Shown: positions 1 through 7,184 of the stretch, piece after piece | Layout of the letters: each line of letters starts with the position of its first letter | Numbering within the stretch: the stretch's first letter is position 1 | Source: JAHELQ01 sp965603365 | Lineage (GTDB): Bacteria > Acidobacteriota > Aminicenantia > UBA2199 | Length of the DNA: 34,478 nucleotides | Direction: 5' to 3' | Assembly: GCA_965603365.1 (NCBI GenBank) | Contig: CBFDCR010000059.1 | Span: forward strand, 1 to 34,478 | The notes under the pieces: model-generated | Told to the model about the DNA's origin: nothing | Database searches by the model: none | What the model saw: only the letters and a program-made list of their open reading frames with translations | Made by a program: the position numbers and the translations under genes

Positions 1-48
1 TCCCCCACCCCCCATCACCACCACATATCCCCCAGCAATCAACAACCA

Positions 49-630
49 ATGTTAGTGTTCGGTCTCAATACATTCTGGATGATTCGGGCATCTATCCTGC
101 CCGTTGGCATTACCCTCATTGGCGTAATTACGGGTTTAAGCTCGAAGGCCGATCTTCTTTTAAGGTATATTTGCGATCTCTCCTTGCTGTTTATCCTGGG
201 CGGATTAATCAAAATGCTTGGCACGATAACCAAAAGTATTTTTATCTTTTCCTTTCGACTTGGGGAAATCGCCGAACATTTTGAAGTATTCGGAATGTGG
301 AGTATATTTCCTTACTTCGCAAAACAACACCCGGAAAATAGCGGTACAGCTCCATTTTATTATATTTCATTATGGTTGAATGCAATTCTGGCAGTTGTAA
401 TAATTGGCCGAAATGCCGAATTGATTTTAAAGAATACGCATCAACCCTTCATCATAGTCATATCATCAATAATTATTATGGCCGCAATTGTTTCAACATC
501 AATATTCGCATTAAAAATTAAACGGTCATTGAATCCCAAAAAATTCTTAGATGAATTGCATACCGACTGGCAGGAAAGCCGAGAAAGGTGTCTTACCAAA
601 AAAGAATCACCAGAAGAAAAGGGATCATGA
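49..630 (+). CDS. Hypothetical multi-pass membrane protein (possibly 5'-truncated by window edge)
   Basis: I do not recognise this 193-aa protein. It shows about four hydrophobic stretches that could cross the membrane (roughly residues 10-30, 42-62, 103-122 and 132-155), then a polar, charged C-terminal tail of about 35 residues that is probably cytoplasmic. No Shine-Dalgarno sequence precedes the ATG at 49, and the frame stays open without a stop back to base 1, so the true start may lie outside the window. The adjoining DNA up to 753 holds no gene I can support. A membrane protein of unknown role is the safest call; the hydrophobic pattern argues that it is real. Confidence 0.6.
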   Translation: MLVFGLNTFWMIRASILPVGITLIGVITGLSSKADLLLRYICDLSLLFILGGLIKMLGTITKSIFIFSFRLGEIAEHFEVFGMWSIFPYFAKQHPENSGTAPFYYISLWLNAILAVVIIGRNAELILKNTHQPFIIVISSIIIMAAIVSTSIFALKIKRSLNPKKFLDELHTDWQESRERCLTKKESPEEKGS

Positions 631-753
631 AAAAAAACATCTCTGAGAGGGGTCAAATATATGTGAGAGGATGGGATAGAGAAGAGTCAAAAATTTGTTC
701 TTCTGGGTGAGGGCAGTGGGGTGTTGGAGGGCGCTTTATCTAGGGATGGTTTT
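631..753. other. Convergent intergenic spacer, nothing recognised
   Basis: This is a G-rich (plus strand) spacer between the membrane protein and the convergent vapC-like gene. I see no promoter, strong hairpin or U-tract terminator in it. Confidence 0.4.
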
Positions 754-1155
754 TTATGTTGTCCAATCCTCTAGCAGGAGGTCATCCACTCTTGAAAATT
801 CCTGGGTATTGTGGGTAACCAGTGTGGCTTCATGTGAGAGGGCCGTAGCTGCAATGATGAGGTCATTGGGGCCGATTATGTTCCCTTCCTTCTCCAGATC
901 GGCCCTGATTTGCGCATAGGCCATGATCACTCTATCATCAAAAGAAATAATTTCAAAAGGGAAAAGAAATCTATCTAAAGCGGCAATCACCTTTGTCTTT
1001 TTCCGGCTTTTCAAAGCGCCATAATACAGTTCTGCTTTCACCATTGCCGGGATCGCAATATCGGAGGGGGAAAGATCTTTCATTATTTGTTTGATACGGG
1101 GGTATCGATTATTCAGGGCGTAAATACATATGTTGGTGTCGAGAAAATATCTCAT
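754..1155 (-). CDS. vapC: PIN-domain toxin ribonuclease, VapC family
   Basis: This 133-aa protein is the usual size for a VapC toxin and has the PIN acidic residues in order: D6 in the opening FLDTN motif, E42 in KAELYYG, D98 in GPNDLIIAA, and the THNTQEF segment near residues 114-120. VapC toxins are Mg2+-dependent endoribonucleases that cut tRNA or rRNA and are held inactive by a cognate antitoxin. The gene lies directly after a small ribbon-helix-helix-like gene; the two overlap by four bases (ATGA, 1152-1155), the classical translationally coupled arrangement with the antitoxin first. The family call is firm; the RNA target cannot be read from the sequence. Confidence 0.92.
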   Translation of the reverse strand: MRYFLDTNICIYALNNRYPRIKQIMKDLSPSDIAIPAMVKAELYYGALKSRKKTKVIAALDRFLFPFEIISFDDRVIMAYAQIRADLEKEGNIIGPNDLIIAATALSHEATLVTHNTQEFSRVDDLLLEDWTT

Positions 1156-1382
1156 ATGTCTTCCCGTCTTGTCTCGTACGAAAAGGGAATTTCAGGAGGT
1201 TCTGAAAGATCGCCTTCGGCCAGGGTCCCGAAGACCGAAAAATAATCCTCCGGCCATTCCTGTTTTAAGCCGTCTTGAATACGACTTTTTACCCACTTTG
1301 AAACCGAGACGCGGTTCCTGGCAGCAGTACGCTCCAATAATTTTAATGTTGCGGCGTCTAACTGAATACTAATTTGGCCCAT
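1152..1382 (-). CDS. vapB: Antitoxin of the VapBC pair, ribbon-helix-helix type
   Basis: This 76-aa protein opens with a short beta-strand-like segment (GQISIQLDAATLKLLERTA) followed by helices containing VSVSKWVKSRI, the layout of a MetJ/Arc/CopG-type DNA-binding antitoxin. The acidic, proline-containing C-terminal part (about residues 40-76) would wrap around the toxin. It sits immediately upstream of vapC with a four-base overlap. A Shine-Dalgarno sequence (AGGAGA) lies about 8 bases before the ATG, and a likely promoter overlaps an AT-rich inverted repeat, as expected for an autoregulated operon. RHH identity is judged by pattern only. Confidence 0.82.
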   Translation of the reverse strand: MGQISIQLDAATLKLLERTAARNRVSVSKWVKSRIQDGLKQEWPEDYFSVFGTLAEGDLSEPPEIPFSYETRREDI

Positions 1383-1402
1383 AATCTTTTTCTCCTGGGT
1401 AT

Positions 1403-1431
1403 ATATTATGCCATATATCAGTATTTTTCAA
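1403..1431 (-). promoter_or_regulatory. Promoter and possible operator of vapBC
   Basis: On the minus strand TTGAAA (1426-1431) and TAATAT (1403-1408) are separated by 17 bp. The -10 region lies in an AT-rich imperfect inverted repeat (ATATAT arms around GGCATA, about 1400-1419), a plausible binding site for the RHH antitoxin. Confidence 0.55.
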
Positions 1432-1471
1432 CCTATATAACACTTTTTTACTCAACAAGCTGAATATTAGT

Positions 1472-1669
1472 TTATACATCTAATTCTATGGTCTCGGCTT
1501 CTTCAAAAGATGGCTCTCCATATAACTCCTCTATTTCCTTCTGCTCCTCAGCAGATATTTCAGGGATTAACATCAATCTTAATTTCATGAATTCCTTCTT
1601 GACTATGTCCGATATCTCTTCTCTTATAATTACTCTCAATTTTTCCTCTGATACTTCCAAAGTCTGCAT
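1472..1669 (-). CDS. Small acidic helical protein, antitoxin-like orphan
   Basis: This 65-aa protein is rich in Glu and Lys and predicted to be almost wholly helical (VSEEKLRVIIREEISDIV at the start, then a segment ending in EEIEELYGEPSFEE-like acidic residues). I do not recognise a named family. Its size, acidity and position between two toxin-antitoxin pairs make an antitoxin-like role possible, but no toxin partner adjoins it: the next gene downstream on this strand is vapB, 89 bases away behind its own promoter. It has a very good promoter of its own and an AGGA site about 10 bases before the ATG, which argues that it is expressed. Confidence 0.6.
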   Translation of the reverse strand: MQTLEVSEEKLRVIIREEISDIVKKEFMKLRLMLIPEISAEEQKEIEELYGEPSFEEAETIELDV

Positions 1670-1687
1670 CTTTCAATTCCTGGTTCT

Positions 1688-1716
1688 AATATAATACCTC
1701 ACAGCCATAATGTCAA
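1688..1716 (-). promoter_or_regulatory. Strong sigma70-type promoter for the 65-aa gene
   Basis: On the minus strand TTGACA (1711-1716) and TATATT (1688-1693) are separated by exactly 17 bp. Transcription should start near 1681, about 12 bases before the ATG at 1669. Confidence 0.75.
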
Positions 1717-1771
1717 GAAATAAAACGCAAGGCAAAAGGGGATGCACGGGAAAGGCCCTGGGGATTAGGTG

Positions 1772-2137
1772 TTAGGCCAATGGTAAGTAGATAATTAAAT
1801 CTTGATATTCGTGTGGTTTAGAAGCCCCCCAGATCAATAATAACTCTTCAATTGTTTCACCAATACTCATATCCGGGTTGAGTTCAAAAATCCCGGGTAC
1901 ATGCCTCCCTTCATTCAAGTGTGAGGTTAGATGTCGGGGCATGGTCTTACGGTTGTTGGTAATCAATATGAAGGAATTTTCTTCACACCAGCGCAATATG
2001 GCCAGATCATCCATCCCCCTGAACGGAGCACCAGGATCTCCTACCCGCCATACAACAACCCTGGGTTGCAGTTTTAGTAATTCGGTACGAAAAACCGGGG
2101 TAACGTTTTCATCAAGTAAATAGCGAATCACACTCAT
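1772..2137 (-). CDS. DUF5615 PIN-like toxin
   Basis: This 121-aa protein fits the DUF5615 PIN-like family. It begins with YLLDENV, placing acidic residues at D9/E10. D43/D44 sit in GMDDLAILRW, and the strand ILITNN (N61/N62) follows. These families are thought to be ribonuclease toxins distantly related to VapC. The gene follows a DUF433 gene by 23 bases on the same strand; DUF433-DUF5615 is a recurrent toxin-antitoxin arrangement, which strengthens the call. I see no strong ribosome binding site before the ATG, so translation may depend on the upstream gene. The toxic activity is inferred from the family. Confidence 0.82.
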   Translation of the reverse strand: MSVIRYLLDENVTPVFRTELLKLQPRVVVWRVGDPGAPFRGMDDLAILRWCEENSFILITNNRKTMPRHLTSHLNEGRHVPGIFELNPDMSIGETIEELLLIWGASKPHEYQDLIIYLPLA

Positions 2138-2160
2138 GATTCAAATGTAGTGCCGCCTGG

Positions 2161-2487
2161 TCAGGCTGTGGCTTTGTGACGTTGGGCTTTAAGTTCACGC
2201 AGACGCACGACCACGGGAGGCGGATTTCTATCCTGTTCTTCTCTCATTTGCCGTCCAAACTCCAACCATTCCATCATATATGCCTCAACATCCTGTCTGT
2301 TTTGAATATAGTAAAGAATAGTAGCATAGACTTCTTCTAATGTTAAAGAGGGAAAACTCTTTACGATTTCCCCCGGCGACTGCTCTCGATGAATAAACTC
2401 GTAGAGCACAGATTCAATCCCGATTCGTGTTCCCTTTATCCGGATATCATCAGGAGCGAGATGATCAAAATAGCTGTTTATATCCAT
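2161..2487 (-). CDS. DUF433 antitoxin
   Basis: This 108-aa protein matches the DUF433 family: an N-terminal segment with IKGTRIGIESVLYEF, then SPGEIVKSFPSLTLEEVYATILYY, which is the typical helix-turn-helix-like core of this antitoxin. DUF433 proteins bind DNA and neutralise an adjacent PIN-like toxin. I place the start at the ATG at 2487 because GAGGTG lies 6 bases before it and because an in-frame TTG at 2508 falls inside the -10 box of the promoter. The C-terminal 30 residues are basic. The partner toxin gene starts 23 bases downstream. Confidence 0.83.
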   Translation of the reverse strand: MDINSYFDHLAPDDIRIKGTRIGIESVLYEFIHREQSPGEIVKSFPSLTLEEVYATILYYIQNRQDVEAYMMEWLEFGRQMREEQDRNPPPVVVRLRELKAQRHKATA

Positions 2488-2507
2488 AACCAACACCTCT
2501 GTCCCCA

Positions 2508-2536
2508 ATTATAGTATATTTACAGCCAATTTTCAA
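2508..2536 (-). promoter_or_regulatory. Strong promoter of the DUF433/DUF5615 pair
   Basis: On the minus strand TTGAAA (2531-2536) and a perfect TATAAT (2508-2513) are separated by 17 bp. Transcription should start near 2501, giving a leader of about 14 bases that carries the GAGGTG site. Confidence 0.8.
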
Positions 2537-2618
2537 TTAAGGAACAAATAATGGGTCTGGATCGGGCCGGATGGGGGATTGATTTTTTTTGGTATTTGTG
2601 TTACCTAGAGGGATTCCA

Positions 2619-3572
2619 ATGGCAAAAGCAAAAGTAAAATCCATATCCAGTCAGGGTCCGATATCAAAAAAGGTTCTTTCTGCCCTCGATAAGTTCCTTA
2701 ACCAAAAAGTCGTTGATATCGGGGCGTTAAAAGAGGGCCAGATAAGGGCAGATAATCTCGAGAAGACAATAATGTCGGAAAAGGATCTGGCAAAATTTGA
2801 TCCCCTCCACGGCGTCTATGCCTATGGTCAAAATAGGCTGTCGGCTCTCATAGAGCAGTTGTCGGAGCTCCCGGAAATGTGGAAACTTGCGAAGGCCTAT
2901 GGCGACGCGGAAGAGACATATTTACCCTCGGGTCCGCCCATGAGTCCCCTCACCCACTCCTACTTTTTTTGTTGGGGGGCATTCGATCTAGGTGCAGGCT
3001 TAAAGAGAGAATCGTTTGCAACCGTGGCCATTGATTTTTGTAAATTCATAAAGGCAGATCCCGGGCTGATCAGGATATTCGAGAAGATGCAGAATTCCCG
3101 GATGGGCTTTTATATTCATGAGGGTTATTGGGAAGATAAGATTCTCTTCAGGGAATTGGTAACCGACAATCAGATAAAGGCCGTTGTACCCAGCGGTTAT
3201 TGGGGACAGCCCGGACAAATCTGGTTGGCCAGGATTCTGCCTGAACCCTTTGAAGAGTTACATTTCGACTACTCCATTGTTTTTATCACCCCTTATATCA
3301 TTTTAGAGATAAAAGACCAACAAGTCATATTTGCCACTGAAGAAAACTGGCTGACTTTTTTTGAGAGGAACCTCAAAAAAACCGGTATCAAAGAGAGAAA
3401 GCCTGCCTACGAGTTCTTCATGAAATATGGCTTAGAGAGACACTACTGGAATGAATATATATTCGAGGCCTATGTGAATCACCAACCCGACATGATCTTA
3501 CTGGCGGGTTTCCCCGATATCCCCTTAAGCAGACCCCATTCCCGGGAGAGCCAGGCGAGGGAAGAATGGTGA
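2619..3572 (+). CDS. Conserved-looking protein of unknown function
   Basis: I cannot assign this 317-aa soluble protein to a named family. It has no signal peptide or membrane segment. Visible blocks are a basic N-terminus, a central block PPMSPLTHSYFFCWGAFD (about residues 106-123), then NSRMGFYIHEGYWEDKILFRELVT and VPSGYWGQPGQIWLARILP. Their Gly/Trp/Tyr-rich, motif-like character suggests strong conservation. I chose the ATG at 2619 because AGAGGG sits 6 bases upstream; an in-frame TTG at 2589 lacks such a site. It stands alone between the DUF433 promoter region and the convergent citF gene, so context gives no function. Confidence 0.72.
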   Translation: MAKAKVKSISSQGPISKKVLSALDKFLNQKVVDIGALKEGQIRADNLEKTIMSEKDLAKFDPLHGVYAYGQNRLSALIEQLSELPEMWKLAKAYGDAEETYLPSGPPMSPLTHSYFFCWGAFDLGAGLKRESFATVAIDFCKFIKADPGLIRIFEKMQNSRMGFYIHEGYWEDKILFRELVTDNQIKAVVPSGYWGQPGQIWLARILPEPFEELHFDYSIVFITPYIILEIKDQQVIFATEENWLTFFERNLKKTGIKERKPAYEFFMKYGLERHYWNEYIFEAYVNHQPDMILLAGFPDIPLSRPHSRESQAREEW

Positions 3573-3586
3573 CGTTATTTAGAAAA

Positions 3587-5161
3587 TTATTCCAGGACCT
3601 GGGGGACGGTGTCGATGATGGTGCCGTCCACCCATTTGATGGCGGCGATGATCTTATCGCCAAATCGGGGTTTGGCCGGTTGGCCGCCGCAGATCTTTTC
3701 CGCCTCCTCTTTTAACTCCCGGATGGTGCGGATGGGTAAGGTGGTGCCCGAGACCGCCCGGATGAGATCCTGGCGGCGGGGGTTGATGGCAATGCCCCGT
3801 TCGGTCACGATGACGTCGATCAACTCCCCCGGGCCGACAACGGTGGTGACCCGTTCTACAATCACCGGTATCCGGTCCCGGAACAGGGGCAGCGGCAGGA
3901 CCACGTTCTTGCCGAAGAGGCAATTCTGCCAGCCGCCGATGCCGTGCAGCAGACGGCCGTCGGAGTGGGTGACCACGTTGCCGTTAAAATCCAGGTCCAC
4001 CTCGGTGGCCCCCAAAATTGCCAGATCTACCATGGAGGCAAAGTTGCCTTTGCCGTGGTAGTTGTAGCTGGTAAAGGGGCTGGTATCCCGGTGGTGCGGG
4101 TTTTCCCTCATGGAGCGCACCCCCTCCAGATCGAAGGTCTGGCCGTCCAGTATAAAATCGGTGAGTCCCTCTTCCAGCATCTCCGTCAGGTAGCGGGTGG
4201 AGCCGCCCCGCAGGAAGCGGGATTTGATGCCGTGCTGCCGCAGGAGATCCCGCACAAACACGGTCACCGCCAGGGAGGTACCGCCGGCGCCGGACTGCAT
4301 GGAGAAGCCCTCTTTGATGATGCCCACCTCTAAGGCAAAGCGGGCCGTCATCTCGGCAATCAACAGCCGGTCCGGGCTGCGGGTCAACTCGGTGGTGCCG
4401 GATACGATCTTGGTGGGATCGCCGACGCAGTCGACCTCCACCACATAATCGACGTTGTTGCCCTGGATCTGCCAGGGGATACAGGGAAAGGGTTCCAGGT
4501 GATCGGTCACCACGATCACGCGGTCGGCATACTGGGAGTCGGCTAAGGCAAAGCCCAGCAGTCCACAGGCGGCCGGCCCCCGCAAACCATTGGCATTGCC
4601 GAAGAAGTCGGCGGCCGGGGCCGAGATCACGGCAATGTCGATGTGCACCTCACCGTCCTGCACCGCCTGGTAGCGGCCGCCGTGGGAGCGGAGGATGGCG
4701 GTGCCCCGCATCTTGCCCTGGGAACAGTAATCCCCCAACGGCCCGTTCATGCTGCCCTCGATGTGGTGCAGCACTCCCTTTTCCAGGTGTTCGATGATGG
4801 GGGCGTGTATCGGAAAGGAGGCGCTGGGAAACCAGCGCAAATCCTTGACCCCCAGCTCGGCCGCCGCATCGAAGACCATGTTGGGTATATAATCGCCGTT
4901 GCGCAGGTGGTGGTGGGTGGAGATGGTCATGCCGTCTTGCAGGCCGCACCGTTTTAACGCCTCCTTGATGGAGGGCAGCCGTTTATCTCCGCTGTCGGGA
5001 TAATCGGCACAGGAGCGGATGGGGGGCGCGGCCTTTCTCGCTGCCGGCTTATATTTACCCACCCCCATAAAAGGGAGATGCTCTTTGCCGTTAATCCGGG
5101 TTAACACGTCCCGGCCGACTGCATTGACCGCGGTTTTATCACTGCTTTTCTTCATCTTCAT
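3587..5161 (-). CDS. citF: Citrate lyase alpha subunit (citrate CoA-transferase)
   Basis: The alpha subunit transfers the acyl-carrier protein from acetyl to citrate so that the beta subunit can split citryl-ACP to oxaloacetate and acetyl-ACP; the complex is cytoplasmic and serves anaerobic citrate fermentation. The 524-aa length is near the roughly 510 aa usual for CitF. Diagnostic stretches include the N-terminal NAVGRDVLTRINGK, STHHHLRNGDYIPNMV, VKDLRWFPSASFPIH, the Gly-rich MQSGAGGTSLAV, and the C-terminal VTERGIAINPRRQDL typical of CoA-transferase domains. The gene overlaps the end of the fused citD-citE gene by 23 bases, so the two are translationally coupled. A second ATG at 5155, with GGAG 8 bases before it, may be the actual start. 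Confidence 0.95.
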   Translation of the reverse strand: MKMKKSSDKTAVNAVGRDVLTRINGKEHLPFMGVGKYKPAARKAAPPIRSCADYPDSGDKRLPSIKEALKRCGLQDGMTISTHHHLRNGDYIPNMVFDAAAELGVKDLRWFPSASFPIHAPIIEHLEKGVLHHIEGSMNGPLGDYCSQGKMRGTAILRSHGGRYQAVQDGEVHIDIAVISAPAADFFGNANGLRGPAACGLLGFALADSQYADRVIVVTDHLEPFPCIPWQIQGNNVDYVVEVDCVGDPTKIVSGTTELTRSPDRLLIAEMTARFALEVGIIKEGFSMQSGAGGTSLAVTVFVRDLLRQHGIKSRFLRGGSTRYLTEMLEEGLTDFILDGQTFDLEGVRSMRENPHHRDTSPFTSYNYHGKGNFASMVDLAILGATEVDLDFNGNVVTHSDGRLLHGIGGWQNCLFGKNVVLPLPLFRDRIPVIVERVTTVVGPGELIDVIVTERGIAINPRRQDLIRAVSGTTLPIRTIRELKEEAEKICGGQPAKPRFGDKIIAAIKWVDGTIIDTVPQVLE

Positions 5162-6371
5162 TTCTCCAATTTTCGGGGATGATGCCCTCCTTCACCGCCA
5201 GGTCGATGGTGCGCAGCGCCCTTTTTACCACCGGCGGGTCGATCATCTTGCTGCCTAAAGAGACCACGCCGCGGCCCTCTTTTTCGGCCTGCTCAAAGGC
5301 TAAGACAATCTTCCTGGCCTTGCGGATCTCTTCCTCGGCCGGGGCAAAGGCCTGGTGAATGACCCGGATTTGCCGGGGATGGATGCAGCCCTTGCCGTCG
5401 AAGCCGAGGGCTTTGGCCTCCAGCACACCCTGTCTCAAACCCTCCATGTCGGCCACATCGGAAAAGACCGTGTCGATAGCCTGGATACCGGCGGCCCGGG
5501 CGGCATTGACGATCATGGAGCGGGCAAAAAAGCTCTCCCGGCCCTCGTTGGTACGCTGAACACCGATATCGGCGGTGTAGTCCTCCAGGCCGATGGCCAG
5601 GGCCACATTGCGCTTCGATGCCCAAGCAATGAGGGGGGCATAAATCACGCCCCGGGCACTTTCAATAATAGGCATCAGGAATACCTGGTGAGACTCTTTC
5701 ATTCCCTCCCGGTCGATGATTTCATCTATCTTCTTTCCTATCTCGAAGATCTGAAACGGATTCTCCGCCTTGGGGATCAACAGCAAATCCGGTCTCTGGG
5801 GAACCACCTCCTCGAGGTCTTCTGACCCCAGGGGCAGTTGGTTGATGCGCACCATCCGCTCCGAGCCCATAAAATCAATGGCCCGCAGGGCATTGCGCAC
5901 CAGGATTCGGGCTGCATCCTTGCGGTCCGGGGCCACGGAATCTTCCAGGTCCAGGATCAGACCGTCGGGTTTATGGATGGCGGCATTGATAAACAATTTC
6001 GGCTGATCCCCCGGCAGGTAGAGCCGGGAACGGCGAAACCGATCCCGGCGGCTGGCAGGGGGAGTATCGTTCCACTCCGGTAAATACCGCTTGCCGTTAT
6101 CGCGGCCCAACTGTCTCACTGCAGTCTCCAGCCGGGCCATGATCACAAAGGGCAGGGCCCCGGCATCTTCCAGCACAACCTCGGCGTCGCTGATCCGGAA
6201 AAAATTCAGCATATCAAAAACCAGTTTTTCCAGGGAATCTCCATATAAGACTTTGACCTTACTCTTAAGATTCAACCGGATGCCGCCACCGCTGTTTAAT
6301 CGAATGGAGACCCAGCAGTCGGACCTGACGCCCTCACCCCGATTGCCAGCCTCCGCATAGTCTTTCTCCAT
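5139..6371 (-). CDS. citDE: Fused citrate lyase acyl carrier protein (CitD) and beta subunit (CitE)
   Basis: In most bacteria the gamma (acyl carrier) and beta (citryl-ACP lyase) subunits are separate proteins. Here one 410-aa chain holds both. Residues 1 to about 88 read as CitD: GEGVRSDCWVSI, where S17 matches the serine that carries the phosphoribosyl-dephospho-CoA arm, then the CitD-like block VVLEDAGALPFVIMARLE. Residues about 113-400 are the CitE TIM barrel: SRLYLPGDQP, LILDLEDSVAPDRK, PIIESARGV, IGLEDYTADIG and GKGCIHPRQI. The start at 6371 is chosen because AGGAGG lies exactly 6 bases upstream. The gene lies 31 bases after a membrane-protein gene and overlaps citF. No citC, citX or citG is present in this window. 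Confidence 0.92.
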   Translation of the reverse strand: MEKDYAEAGNRGEGVRSDCWVSIRLNSGGGIRLNLKSKVKVLYGDSLEKLVFDMLNFFRISDAEVVLEDAGALPFVIMARLETAVRQLGRDNGKRYLPEWNDTPPASRRDRFRRSRLYLPGDQPKLFINAAIHKPDGLILDLEDSVAPDRKDAARILVRNALRAIDFMGSERMVRINQLPLGSEDLEEVVPQRPDLLLIPKAENPFQIFEIGKKIDEIIDREGMKESHQVFLMPIIESARGVIYAPLIAWASKRNVALAIGLEDYTADIGVQRTNEGRESFFARSMIVNAARAAGIQAIDTVFSDVADMEGLRQGVLEAKALGFDGKGCIHPRQIRVIHQAFAPAEEEIRKARKIVLAFEQAEKEGRGVVSLGSKMIDPPVVKRALRTIDLAVKEGIIPENWRNEDEEKQ

Positions 6372-6402
6372 GTTCATCCTCCTGAAACGGTACATTCACG
6401 AC

Positions 6403-7044
6403 TCATTTGATCCTGACATCTATGGTCTGTCCTTCGATCTTGCGACTGATATAGAAGGACTTTAAGAAGAACAACTTCGAGTTCCTGGAGCGCACAAATA
6501 TCTCCACATAGGTGCTGCGCCAATCCCGGGGATTTTTGGCAAAGGCCTGCTCCGATGAGGCTCGATAGCCCAGGGCCGATGTCAGCGTAATCCGCTGGCT
6601 CTCCTTTTTGGGCGGCAAACCCTGGTTTAAGGTCATCCGGTATCCTTCGCCGATGACCTTGCCGGTGTCGAGGAAGGCAAACACCCCCAGTAAAAAGACA
6701 TTCTTGAGATCCGCCCCGCCGATATTGCGCACCCGGAAGGAGACCTGGGGCACCACGATGACCCCCTTAAATTCTTCCGTATCGACTCGATTTTTCACCA
6801 CCCACTGACTGGAAATATCGAACAATTCGATGGAAGACTTCAATTCCGCCTCGGTGGTGGATCGATCCACAACGTAAAACTTATACAAAACCACCATCCC
6901 GATCAGGATAACAACCAGCCCGACAGACAGCCAGAATTTAGAGCCAAATCGTTTGGGCCTGGCATACTCGTCGAGCATCATGCTGCGGAGCCGGTCATAA
7001 TCGATCCCTTTATTATCGTCTTGTTTCTTCTCTTTCTCAGTCAT
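6403..7044 (-). CDS. Single-pass membrane protein of unknown function upstream of citDE
   Basis: I do not recognise a family. The 213-aa product has a charged cytoplasmic N-terminus (about 35 residues, starting MTEKEKKQDDNKG), one membrane helix at about residues 38-58 (WLSVGLVVILIGMVVLYKFYVV), and an extracytoplasmic domain of about 150 residues with beta-rich segments such as VVPQVSFRVRNIGGADLKNVFLLGVFAFLD. That second part resembles an immunoglobulin-like accessory fold. The start is uncertain: an ATG at 7074 has GGAG four bases before it and would add ten residues. The stop lies 31 bases before citDE, so co-transcription with citrate lyase is likely; a role in citrate use is not shown. 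Confidence 0.7.
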   Translation of the reverse strand: MTEKEKKQDDNKGIDYDRLRSMMLDEYARPKRFGSKFWLSVGLVVILIGMVVLYKFYVVDRSTTEAELKSSIELFDISSQWVVKNRVDTEEFKGVIVVPQVSFRVRNIGGADLKNVFLLGVFAFLDTGKVIGEGYRMTLNQGLPPKKESQRITLTSALGYRASSEQAFAKNPRDWRSTYVEIFVRSRNSKLFFLKSFYISRKIEGQTIDVRIK

Positions 7045-7184
7045 TTTGTTAATCCTAAAAATATAGTGATTCATTTTCTCCCATTTTTGTATAATAGTCA
7101 AGATCAAGAGATGGGGGTATTTACAAAAGCTGCCGGTGTTGTTAAAATAGGAAGAGAATAAATGAGGAAACGAGGTAATCATCG

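Noticed and set aside
3609..4957. Several plus-strand open frames opposite citF
   Set aside because: Low-complexity shadows of a well-supported gene; no start signals.
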